Positions 1 through 6,764 of a stretch of DNA of 8,011 bases are shown here, one piece after another. Location: assembly GCA_030533035.1 (NCBI GenBank), contig JAUNJW010000089.1, positions 1 to 8,011 on the forward strand, given 5' to 3'. The position numbers were made by a program, and so were the translations under genes. This DNA is from Erysipelotrichaceae bacterium. Lineage in GTDB: Bacteria > Bacillota_I > Bacilli_A > Erysipelotrichales > Erysipelotrichaceae. The notes under the pieces are model-generated. The model had not been told where the DNA came from, did no database searches, and was given only the letters and a program-made list of their open reading frames with translations. Position 1 is the first letter of the stretch. Every line of letters begins with the position of its first letter.

Positions 1-5
1 CGAAA

Positions 6-2933
6 ATGAAGAAAGTGTTCAGAACAGCCCTCACAGCCCTGATGGCACTCTCACTGGCCGGATGCGCCGAAACGCAGAAGGAAGAGCAGCCTGCAGCCGA
101 TACAAAAACAGACACAGCATTCGCAGAAAACTTCAAAACTGTATCCATGGAAAACAGACCGCTCACAAGATGGTGGGTTCCGGGATCGCAGATGGACAAA
201 GATGAAATCAGAAAAGAAATCGAATCGATGGTAAACGCCGGCTTCGGCGGCGCCGAAGTGGTACCGGTCTCGGTCGCCGGCGGCGATGGCGAAGGTGTTC
301 TTGACTGGGGAAGCGAGCACTGGAAAGAAGTTACAAAGCACATGCTCGAGGTCGCCGGTGAGAACAACTTTACAATCGACTTCACAATGACGCCGGCCTG
401 GCCGCTGGCACTGCCGACGATCAAGGATGTGGATGATCCTGCCCAGGGCGCGCAGATGGAACTTGACGGCGCCTGGACAGACGGCATTTCAAAGAAAAAT
501 CCGTTCAAAGGAACACTGCCTGTTTCCGGCGAGGCGGAAGAAGACGCGAAGAAGGTGAACGGCACAGCTGTCCTGACCGGCGTCAGTGTCGCAAAATATG
601 CTGACAAGGAAAACAGAGTTCTTGCCTATGACAGCGCAAAGGCACTGGAACTGTCTGAAATGACCGATAACGGCGACGGGACATGGAACTGTGAATTCAC
701 ACCGGAAGACGATGGCGAGTATGTCATCTTCGCCTGGTACCAGCATCCATCCGGAAATACAAAATATGAAAACAACCAGGTCGACCATTATTCAAAGGCC
801 GGCAGCCAGATGATCATCGACTACTGGGAAAATGAGCTGATTCCCTACTATGGAAGCGCGTTTGAAAACTGCCGCTCCATGTTCATTGACTCCCTCGAGT
901 TTGAAACCCACCTCGACTGGACATACGGCCTGCAGGATTCCTTCAAAGAAGCCAACGGCTATGATGTCACCGCGTATCTGCCCGCCATCTATGACGGCAG
1001 CGATGAATGGACAGCCATAGGCAACTACATGGGTGAACCGGCTCCTTCCTTCAGCTTCGATCAGAATTCCAATGAACTGCTCAACGATTTCCGCGAGCAT
1101 CTGACAAAGCTTTACATTGAAAACAATATTGAACCGCTCAAAGCATTCTGCGCAAAGCATAATGTCACACTGAGATACCAGACATCCTACGGCAAGAGTC
1201 TCGATACCGCTGAAACAGCGATGTATCCGGACATTCCTGAAACTGAAAGTCTCTACGGCAATGACTACATGGACTTCTACCGCCTGCAGGCAGGTGCAGT
1301 CCACGCCGCTGACAAGAGCATCTACTCCATGGAGACATCCGCTGAGTGGACAGAGACATGGAACCCGAAGAAGGATAACGGCGAATACGGTACCCGCGGC
1401 AACGGTGAGTACAACTCCGGCAACTATGAACAGACATTCCTTGACCACATCTGGCATGACCAGAGAGCCTTCGCTTCCGGCGTCAACCAGGTTGTCTTCC
1501 ATGGCTATCCTTACTCCGGCGCTTATGAAGGCGGCACAGTCGAAGGAACACAGTGGCCCGGCTTCACAGGATTTGAATCCTACAGATGGTCCAACTCCTG
1601 GGGCGAAAGACAGCCCAACTGGATGTTCGCAAAGACATATCTCGACTTCATTGCCAGAAATCAGTATGTTCTGAGACAGGGCACACCGAAGGTTGACGCC
1701 GCTGTCTATCATCACAGCTACTATGAGACAATCGACTTCTGGGGACCTGAAAAGATCTTCACAACCGAATGCCTTGAACAGAACGGCTACAGCTATGACT
1801 TCCTCGATCCGTCCGTCCTGGCTCTGGACACCATGACAGTCAAAGACGGCGTCCTGGATCCTGAAGGCGCTGCTTACAAGGCTCTCATCCTCGACAATGA
1901 AACAGATCTGCCGGCAGAAATTGCCGCAAAGCTGCAGTCATTCGCAGACAATGGCCTGACCATCGTCTTCATCGGTGAAACACCATCCGAAAGATCCTTC
2001 CTGAATGATAAGGATATCTCTGCCGCTATGGAGACTCTTCTGGCAAGCGGGAATGTCATCCAGATTGACAATGATGATGAAACTGCTGACGCCCTGAAAC
2101 AGGCAGGTATCATGCCGGCGGCTTCTTATGAAAACCAGACACTCCTGGCAGCGCACAGGTCCGCGGAAGACAAAGAATACTATTTCCTCTACAACTACGG
2201 AAACGCCAATAACTACAGAGACGTTCAGACTGCCGCGGCTGTTGACACAAAAGTCACACTTGAAGGCAAAGGCACACCTTACTTCCTCAACGCCTGGACA
2301 GGTGAGGTAACACCGGCCGCAGACTTTACAGAAGCAGACGGCAAAGTCACAGTCAATGTCCGTCTTGCGGCCAATGATTCCATGATCATCGTCCTGAGCG
2401 AAGAAGTTCTGGCAGAAGCTCCTGCCGAAGCATCCGCAATGAACGGCTCCATCGAAATCAAAGACTTCGCTCTTTCCATCGAAAGCTGGACACCGGGCGA
2501 AACAGTCCTGGATACAGAAAAGACAGTCATCGACGCCGGCACGCTCAGCGATATGAAGACATGGGACAGAATTGACAGCGCCTACACCGACATCAGCGGC
2601 ACCGGCACCTACACAGCGAAGTTCACAGCTGATTCCTTTGAGGAAGGTCAGAAAGCCTATCTGCACCTCGGCAGAGGTCATGACGCCTTCGGCGTGAAGG
2701 TCAACGGAACCGAGATCACTGTCGACCAGGTTTCCGGCGACGCTGACATCTCAGCGGCAATGAAGAAGGGCGAAAATGAAATCGAAATCACAGTTGCGAC
2801 TTCACTGCTGAATGCCATTCTGAAAAACAACAGCTCCATCCTCAACGATGACGGCAGAGTCCTCGATGACAGAAGCCCGGCTTCCTACGGCCTGCGTGAA
2901 GCGGTCACCATCGATGGCAATCCCACCCGTTAA
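6..2933 (+). CDS. Secreted lipoprotein, GH106-like alpha-L-rhamnosidase family
   Basis: Predicted surface-anchored glycoside hydrolase of 975 residues, probably releasing alpha-L-rhamnose from plant or host glycans. The N-terminus MKKVFRTALTALMALSLAGC is a lipoprotein signal with lipobox LAGC (Cys20 lipidated), followed by a charged linker. GH106-type landmarks follow: RWWVPG at 55-60 with the downstream helix and AGFGGAEVV; a WP-containing segment TPAWPLALP (129-137); FIDSLE with D295 and E298; an acidic stretch METSAEW with E443 and E447; then GVNQVVFHGYPYSG and WPGF. A Rossmann-like segment (about 622-665, ALILDN then GLTIVFIGE) and a C-terminal beta-sandwich carbohydrate-binding-like domain (about 810-940, SGTGTYTAKF and GENEIEIT) complete the usual order. 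The length is near the lower end for the family (roughly 1000 residues). The catalytic glutamates are not assigned with certainty. The start fits the signal peptide; only five bases precede it, so its RBS and promoter are outside the window. Arg codons are mostly AGA and Thr codons mostly ACA, unlike the regulator gene further right. Rhamnose specificity is inferred from family only. Confidence 0.85.
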   Translation: MKKVFRTALTALMALSLAGCAETQKEEQPAADTKTDTAFAENFKTVSMENRPLTRWWVPGSQMDKDEIRKEIESMVNAGFGGAEVVPVSVAGGDGEGVLDWGSEHWKEVTKHMLEVAGENNFTIDFTMTPAWPLALPTIKDVDDPAQGAQMELDGAWTDGISKKNPFKGTLPVSGEAEEDAKKVNGTAVLTGVSVAKYADKENRVLAYDSAKALELSEMTDNGDGTWNCEFTPEDDGEYVIFAWYQHPSGNTKYENNQVDHYSKAGSQMIIDYWENELIPYYGSAFENCRSMFIDSLEFETHLDWTYGLQDSFKEANGYDVTAYLPAIYDGSDEWTAIGNYMGEPAPSFSFDQNSNELLNDFREHLTKLYIENNIEPLKAFCAKHNVTLRYQTSYGKSLDTAETAMYPDIPETESLYGNDYMDFYRLQAGAVHAADKSIYSMETSAEWTETWNPKKDNGEYGTRGNGEYNSGNYEQTFLDHIWHDQRAFASGVNQVVFHGYPYSGAYEGGTVEGTQWPGFTGFESYRWSNSWGERQPNWMFAKTYLDFIARNQYVLRQGTPKVDAAVYHHSYYETIDFWGPEKIFTTECLEQNGYSYDFLDPSVLALDTMTVKDGVLDPEGAAYKALILDNETDLPAEIAAKLQSFADNGLTIVFIGETPSERSFLNDKDISAAMETLLASGNVIQIDNDDETADALKQAGIMPAASYENQTLLAAHRSAEDKEYYFLYNYGNANNYRDVQTAAAVDTKVTLEGKGTPYFLNAWTGEVTPAADFTEADGKVTVNVRLAANDSMIIVLSEEVLAEAPAEASAMNGSIEIKDFALSIESWTPGETVLDTEKTVIDAGTLSDMKTWDRIDSAYTDISGTGTYTAKFTADSFEEGQKAYLHLGRGHDAFGVKVNGTEITVDQVSGDADISAAMKKGENEIEITVATSLLNAILKNNSSILNDDGRVLDDRSPASYGLREAVTIDGNPTR

Positions 2934-2956
2934 GAAAAAGATCAAACCCTCCCGAT

Positions 2957-2983
2957 AACAGATTCCGCGCGGAATCTGTTTTT
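2957..2983 (+). terminator. Rho-independent terminator after the GH106-like gene
   Basis: A perfect inverted repeat with 10-bp arms AACAGATTCC and GGAATCTGTT around a GCGC loop (2957-2980) runs into TTTTT (2979-2983). It begins 24 bases after the stop codon. It should end the GH106-like transcript and separate it from the GH4 gene. Confidence 0.9.
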
Positions 2984-3004
2984 CGTTGTGCGCCTGGATT
3001 CTGT

Positions 3005-3019
3005 ATGTCACAATGACAT
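3005..3019. promoter_or_regulatory. Operator-like inverted repeat upstream of the GH4 gene
   Basis: ATGTCA-CAA-TGACAT is a perfect dyad with 6-bp arms and a 3-bp centre, lying 25 bases before the GH4 start codon and downstream of the preceding terminator. A weak candidate promoter overlaps it (TTGTGC at 2986-2991, 17-bp spacer, CACAAT at 3009-3014), so a bound repressor would block initiation. The promoter match is poor and the cognate regulator is unknown. Loop and arm size fit a protein-binding site better than a terminator, since no T-tract follows. Confidence 0.4.
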
Positions 3020-3030
3020 CAGAAGAACAC

Positions 3031-3035
3031 AGGAG
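3031..3035 (+). promoter_or_regulatory. Shine-Dalgarno site fixing the GH4 start
   Basis: AGGAG lies 9 bases before the ATG at 3045. The same frame is open back to an ATG at 2988, but that start would add 19 residues unlike any GH4 N-terminus and sits close behind the terminator, so 3045 is chosen. Confidence 0.85.
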
Positions 3036-3044
3036 CACATAATC

Positions 3045-4436
3045 ATGAATACGCATGGACTGAAAATCGTCACCATCGGCGGCGGATCCAGCTACACCCC
3101 TGAACTCATGCAGGGGTTTATCAGAAGATACGAAACACTTCCGGTGAAGGAAATCTGGCTTGTGGATATTCCGGAAGGGGAAGAGAAGCTGAACATTGTC
3201 GGCGCCCTTGCCCAGAGGATGTGGGACGCCTCGCCTTACGACGTCAGAGTTCATCTGACCCTGGACAGAAGGGAAGCACTGAAGGACGCTGACTTTGTCA
3301 CAACCCAGTTCCGGGTCGGCCTTCTCAATGCCCGGATCAAGGATGAAAGAATCCCGCTTTCCTATGGCCAGACCGGCCAGGAGACCAACGGCGCCGGCGG
3401 CATTTTCAAAGCATTGCGGACCATTCCGGTCATTCTGGACATCGTCAATGACATGAAGGAACTGTGCCCAAACGCCTGGCTGATCAATTTCACAAATCCT
3501 TCCGGCATGATCACCGAGGCGGTCATCCGCAAAGCAGGTTTTGAAAAATGCATCGGCTTATGCAACGGACCGATCACGGTCATGAAGGAGGAACCGGAAA
3601 TGCTGGGCGGAAAGCAGGAGGATTATTCCTGGCGGTTTGCCGGCCTCAATCATTTCCACTATCACCGGATCTGGGATAAAGACGGAAATGAAGTGACCGC
3701 GGAAATCCTGAAGAAAATGAGCGAAGACGATAAAACCAACATGGCCAATGTCCATGATGAGACATATCTCAAAGATCACCTGGAAGCGATGAACTGCGTT
3801 CCGTTCAGCTATCACCGCTACTACTATATGTATGAAGAAATGCTGGCCCATCAGCTGGAGGATTACAGAAAGGGCACGACAAGAGCTGAAAATGTGAAGA
3901 AGGTGGAAGAGGAACTCTTTGAACTTTACAAAGATCCTTCCCTCCATGAGATGCCGGAGCTGTTAAAGAAAAGAGGCGGTGCTTATTACAGCGACGCGGC
4001 CTGCGAAACCATTCATAACATTTACAACAATACCGGCAGCCTGATGGTGGTGAACACCGTGAACAGGGGAGCTGTTTCCTGCCTGCCGCATGACTGCATC
4101 ATTGAAGTCAGTTCCCTCATCAATGCCACAGGCGCCTCGCCGCTGGCATGGGGTGATTTCGAGTCTTCGGAAAGAGGCTGGCTGCAGGTCATGAAGGCAA
4201 TGGAGGAGTGCGTCATTGACGCGGCGGTAAGCGGTGATTACGGCATGCTGGTGAAGGCGTTCCAGATCAATCCCCTGATCCGCCATGGCCGCCAGGCAAT
4301 AACAATGCTGGATGAGATGCTCATTGCCAATGAGAAATACCTGCCGCAGTTCAGGGGGAAGATTGAGGAACTGAAGGAAAAAGGGACGGTCATCCATGAC
4401 GAAAAGGTCCGCCGGCTCTGTGAACAGGGCTTATAG
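3045..4436 (+). CDS. GH4 6-phospho-beta-glucosidase (NAD- and Mn-dependent)
   Basis: Cytoplasmic enzyme of 463 residues that hydrolyses 6-phospho-beta-glucosides (such as cellobiose-6-phosphate) to glucose-6-phosphate by the redox-elimination mechanism of family GH4, using NAD+ and a divalent metal. The N-terminal Rossmann motif IGGGSSYTP (residues 11-19) binds NAD. It is followed by ADFVTTQFRVG, GQETNGAGGIFKALRTIPV and NFTNPSGM, all typical of the LicH/CelF 6-phospho-beta branch rather than the 6-phospho-alpha branch. The predicted metal ligands are Cys173 in GLCNGPI and His203 in GLNHFH, 30 residues apart as in characterised GH4 enzymes. Two Tyr-rich stretches (YHRYYY at 256-261 and GGAYYS at 311-316) are candidates for the catalytic tyrosine; I cannot choose between them. 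The length is near the family norm of about 440. It stands alone between two terminators, with no PTS gene next to it. Substrate range is inferred. licH or celF are the closest names, but neither is assigned. Confidence 0.92.
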   Translation: MNTHGLKIVTIGGGSSYTPELMQGFIRRYETLPVKEIWLVDIPEGEEKLNIVGALAQRMWDASPYDVRVHLTLDRREALKDADFVTTQFRVGLLNARIKDERIPLSYGQTGQETNGAGGIFKALRTIPVILDIVNDMKELCPNAWLINFTNPSGMITEAVIRKAGFEKCIGLCNGPITVMKEEPEMLGGKQEDYSWRFAGLNHFHYHRIWDKDGNEVTAEILKKMSEDDKTNMANVHDETYLKDHLEAMNCVPFSYHRYYYMYEEMLAHQLEDYRKGTTRAENVKKVEEELFELYKDPSLHEMPELLKKRGGAYYSDAACETIHNIYNNTGSLMVVNTVNRGAVSCLPHDCIIEVSSLINATGASPLAWGDFESSERGWLQVMKAMEECVIDAAVSGDYGMLVKAFQINPLIRHGRQAITMLDEMLIANEKYLPQFRGKIEELKEKGTVIHDEKVRRLCEQGL

Positions 4437-4452
4437 AAAACCGGCTGAAAAC

Positions 4453-4483
4453 AAAAAGAGGGTACCGCGGCGCGGTACCCTTT
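4453..4483. terminator. Bidirectional terminator between convergent GH4 and MFS genes
   Basis: A hairpin with 10-bp perfect arms AGGGTACCGC and GCGGTACCCT and loop GGC (4459-4481) is flanked by AAAAA on the left (4453-4457) and TTT on the right. Read on the minus strand it is followed by a longer T-rich tract, so it serves the MFS gene best, and the plus-strand GH4 gene more weakly. The rest of the gap, 4484-4508, shows nothing. Confidence 0.85.
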
Positions 4484-4508
4484 GAATCATTTGGTTAATA
4501 TCTGAAGT

Positions 4509-5738
4509 TCAGGCAGCTTTTCTTTTTGCCTGGCTCTGGATGAACAGCAGGCTGGCAAGCGATACTGCCGCCAGGACGATGCCGCCGATGACGGAAACCG
4601 CGTAGGATCCGGTCGCGTCATAGAGGAAGCCGATCAGGGTCAGGCCGATGGCGGAAGCGACGCTGGTCATCAGGGTGATGACAGAGTATGCCTGGCCATA
4701 CTGCTTATCGCCGTAGATGGTTCTGGTGATCATCGAGATGCCGAGGGATCCGATTGAGAAACATGTGCCGTACAGGAAGCCGCCTGCCATCAGCGGAAGT
4801 GTTCCGCCCGGATTGAGCAGGATGAGCACCAGGCCGGCAACGGATGTTCCGAGCATGAGGATAACACCGCGGAAGGCACCGATCTTATCGGAAAGGGCAC
4901 CGAGCAGGAACTTGGAGGCGACATTGCCGATCATGGAAGCGGATAACAGGGCAGCGCCGGCGGAAGCCGCATAGCCGTAAGCCTGGGCCAGTGAGGACAG
5001 GTGGGGCGAAAGGCTTGTTAACAGTACGATGCATAAGACGAGCACGACCAGGGCCGCGAACAGCGGGGATTTCGCCGTGTAGGGAAGATCCAGGTTGGCG
5101 GGCGCTGTTTTGGCATTTCCTTCCTGCGCGTCATTTTCGCCAAGGGGTCTCAGGCCGATGTCCTGCGGTTTCAGCGGGACAAAGAGAAGGCTCGGGATAA
5201 TGCATAAGACGATGAAGATGACATAGCCGATATAGGTTCTCTGCCAGCCGAAGCTTTCGATCAGTTTTGAAAGGATCGGGGAAGCGATCGCGGAACCGAT
5301 GCCGGAGAAGCTTAAGGCAATGCCGGTCAGGGTGCCGCGGTAGCGGACGAACCAGTTGCCGATGAACATGGTGATAATCATCATGGAGACAGCCGCGAAA
5401 CCCACGCCTCTGACAGCCGCCGCGATGTTCATCAGCAATGTATTCGGGGCCAGGGCGATACCGAAGCCGGAGAGAATAATCAGGATTGCGCCGGCCATCA
5501 GGATATTCTTGATCCGCACGTTGCGGGAAATCATCTTCGCGACAAACGGTGTGCCAAGGCCGACGATCAGGTTGGAAATGGACATGTGCAGGGTGATGGA
5601 GCCCTGGCCGACCTGCATTGAGTCTGCCATCGGCTTATAGAAGACGCCGTACGCGTTGACCATTCCCATCGCGCCGCAGGCCATCAGGCAGGTACACACG
5701 GCGACTAATACATACATGAAGTTTCCCTGTTTTTTCAT
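4509..5738 (-). CDS. MFS transporter, OFA/monocarboxylate-type
   Basis: Inner-membrane secondary transporter of 409 residues with about 12 predicted hydrophobic helices in two halves. A hydrophilic central loop at about 188-224 divides them. The first half shows AYGVFYKPMADSM at 29-41, a pattern of the oxalate/formate antiporter and monocarboxylate porter group; then GNWFVRYRGTLTGIALSFSG (127-146) with the RxxRG-type signature, and GWQRTYIGY. The PQDIGLRPLG stretch before the loop is also common in that group. The likely substrate is a small organic acid anion, but nothing in the sequence fixes it. The start at 5738 is preceded by a strong SD; a longer TTG start at 5771 is possible in frame but would add a Lys/Glu-rich tail through the SD and the palindrome. 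It is divergent from the LysR gene, which probably controls it, and ends at a shared bidirectional terminator. Confidence 0.88.
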   Translation of the reverse strand: MKKQGNFMYVLVAVCTCLMACGAMGMVNAYGVFYKPMADSMQVGQGSITLHMSISNLIVGLGTPFVAKMISRNVRIKNILMAGAILIILSGFGIALAPNTLLMNIAAAVRGVGFAAVSMMIITMFIGNWFVRYRGTLTGIALSFSGIGSAIASPILSKLIESFGWQRTYIGYVIFIVLCIIPSLLFVPLKPQDIGLRPLGENDAQEGNAKTAPANLDLPYTAKSPLFAALVVLVLCIVLLTSLSPHLSSLAQAYGYAASAGAALLSASMIGNVASKFLLGALSDKIGAFRGVILMLGTSVAGLVLILLNPGGTLPLMAGGFLYGTCFSIGSLGISMITRTIYGDKQYGQAYSVITLMTSVASAIGLTLIGFLYDATGSYAVSVIGGIVLAAVSLASLLFIQSQAKRKAA

Positions 5739-5743
5739 ATGTG

Positions 5744-5750
5744 CTTCCTC
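5744..5750 (-). promoter_or_regulatory. Shine-Dalgarno site fixing the MFS start
   Basis: Read on the minus strand, GAGGAAG ends 5 bases before the ATG at 5738. It favours that codon over the upstream in-frame TTG at 5771, which has no such site. Confidence 0.8.
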
Positions 5751-5755
5751 TTTCT

Positions 5756-5773
5756 TTTTGTTTGCAAACAAAA
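5756..5773. promoter_or_regulatory. 18-bp perfect palindrome, probable operator of the MFS gene
   Basis: TTTTGTTTGCAAACAAAA reads the same on both strands with no mismatch and no spacer. It overlaps the end of the candidate minus-strand -10 box and the expected transcription start, between the promoter and the SD of the MFS gene. That position suits a dimeric repressor. The centre is even (GC), so it is not a symmetric T-N11-A LysR box. It also lacks the central CG of a CcpA cre site. A transcript hairpin is possible but would have no proper loop. Confidence 0.55.
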
Positions 5774-5800
5774 TATAATCCAGAAATCAACTGATTTGAA
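5772..5800 (-). promoter_or_regulatory. Candidate sigma-70/SigA promoter of the MFS gene
   Basis: On the minus strand, a -35 box TTCAAA (5800-5795, 4 of 6 matches) and a -10 box TATATT (5777-5772, 5 of 6) are separated by exactly 17 bases. Initiation near 5765 would fall inside the palindrome and give a leader of about 27 bases. Confidence 0.5.
5784..5797. promoter_or_regulatory. Second dyad in the divergent control region
   Basis: AAATCA-AC-TGATTT is a perfect inverted repeat with 6-bp arms and a 2-bp centre. It sits in the spacer and -35 area of the candidate MFS promoter and upstream of the candidate LysR promoter. This is a typical place for a LysR-type regulator to act on both genes. 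Assignment to this LysR is inference. Confidence 0.45.
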
Positions 5801-5807
5801 ATACTTA

Positions 5808-5816
5808 TGTTATATT
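5808..5816 (+). promoter_or_regulatory. Candidate extended -10 promoter of the LysR gene
   Basis: TGTTATATT matches the extended -10 pattern TGnTATAAT with one mismatch. No good -35 box lies at the expected distance, which is common for extended -10 promoters. Initiation near 5823 would leave a leader of about 14 bases before the ATG at 5837. Confidence 0.35.
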
Positions 5817-5836
5817 TAGAATGATAAAAAGAATTT

Positions 5837-6718
5837 ATGGAATTGAGAACGCTCAGATATTTCCTGGCAGTGGCCGCGGAGGAAAACATGACCGCCGCCG
5901 CGAACAGCCTGCATATTTCCCAGCCGGCGCTTTCCTATCAGATTGCCGAGCTGGAAAAAGAACTCGGAAAGCAGCTTTTCCTGCGCTCCGGCAGGAAAAT
6001 GATTCTGACGGAAGAGGGAATGTTCCTGCGCTCACGGGCTGAGGAAATCATAGACCTTGCGGACAGGACAGGGGCACAGCTCAGCGAGGGCACATCGGAA
6101 GTGCACGGCGATATTTATATCGGGGCGGCGGAGAGCCTTTCCCTGCACAGCCTGGCGCTGGTAATCGCTGATTTCAGAAAAGAATATCCCCATGTGGTTT
6201 TTCATTTCCACAGCGGCACCATGGATGACGTCTATGAAAGGCTCAACCGCGGCGCAATCGATTTCGCGGTGGTCGTGGAACCGTTCAGTCCGGACGGCTG
6301 CGAAGTGACTGCCATGCCTTCCGCCGACCGGATGGGTATTGTCATCCGCAAAGATCATCCCCTGGCCGCAAAGAAGACAGTTTCCGCGTCTGACCTGTAC
6401 GATCTTCCCCTGATCCTGACAACCAGACGGAACATGAATGAAAAGCAGGTTGCGGAAATGATCGGCATTCCGCCTGAGCATTTCAATGTCTCCGCGACCG
6501 GCAACCTGATTTTCAACCTGGCCATTCTGGCGGAACATGAAATCGGGGCGATCCTTACCCTGGAGGGTCTGATCAGCACCCATGAGTCTTCCTTACTGAC
6601 ATTTGTGCCGCTCGATCCGCCCGTCACCCGCCGGCTTGTCTTTGCCTGCAAGCAGTACCGGCCGATGAGCCGGGCAGCCCGGCTGTTTTATGAAAAGGTA
6701 AAGGAGAACTTTTCCTGA
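5837..6718 (+). CDS. LysR-type transcriptional regulator
   Basis: Cytoplasmic DNA-binding regulator of 293 residues, the standard length for the family. The N-terminal winged helix-turn-helix is textbook: MELRTLRYFLAVAAE, then the helices around MTAAANSLHISQPALSYQI (18-36) and LEKELGKQLFLRSGRK, followed by the linker helix. The effector-binding domain occupies about 88-290 and begins DIYIGAAES; the effector is unknown. The ATG at 5837 is chosen because the family motif begins right there. It has only a weak A/G-rich ribosome site, suggesting low expression. It is transcribed divergently from the MFS transporter with 98 bases between the start codons, the usual arrangement for a LysR and its target, and likely also represses itself. 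It is followed 46 bases later by the DUF3237-like gene on the same strand, possibly a second target or co-transcribed. Arg codons include many CGC, CGG and AGG, unlike the GH106-like gene. Confidence 0.93.
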   Translation: MELRTLRYFLAVAAEENMTAAANSLHISQPALSYQIAELEKELGKQLFLRSGRKMILTEEGMFLRSRAEEIIDLADRTGAQLSEGTSEVHGDIYIGAAESLSLHSLALVIADFRKEYPHVVFHFHSGTMDDVYERLNRGAIDFAVVVEPFSPDGCEVTAMPSADRMGIVIRKDHPLAAKKTVSASDLYDLPLILTTRRNMNEKQVAEMIGIPPEHFNVSATGNLIFNLAILAEHEIGAILTLEGLISTHESSLLTFVPLDPPVTRRLVFACKQYRPMSRAARLFYEKVKENFS

Positions 6719-6764
6719 GCAAACTGCGGTATGATTAAATCAAGCAAAGAAAGGATCTTTCATC

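Noticed and set aside
792..1715. 307-codon antisense open frame inside the GH106-like gene
   Set aside because: It lies wholly opposite a clear hydrolase gene, has Cys- and Val-rich low-sense protein, no recognisable domain and no SD. The long opening follows from the codon bias of the real gene.
1938..2681. 247-codon antisense open frame in the same gene
   Set aside because: It is a shadow of the sense gene with a Cys-rich composition and no family features.
2988..3044. Longer N-terminus of the GH4 enzyme from the ATG at 2988
   Set aside because: It would add 19 residues before the NAD-binding strand, has no SD, and starts 5 bases after the terminator T-tract. The ATG at 3045 has AGGAG at proper distance.
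5739..5771. Longer N-terminus of the MFS transporter from a TTG at 5771
   Set aside because: It would translate through the SD and the palindrome. The ATG at 5738 has a strong SD and gives a normal MFS N-terminus.
5756..5773. CcpA cre site or intrinsic terminator reading of the palindrome
   Set aside because: It lacks the central CG of cre, and as RNA it has no loop, is AU-rich and lies upstream of the coding region, so it makes a poor terminator.
5821..6042. 73-codon plus-strand open frame starting at the ATG at 5821, overlapping the LysR start
   Set aside because: It has no SD and no sensible protein, and overlaps the helix-turn-helix coding region in another frame. A leader peptide role cannot be supported.
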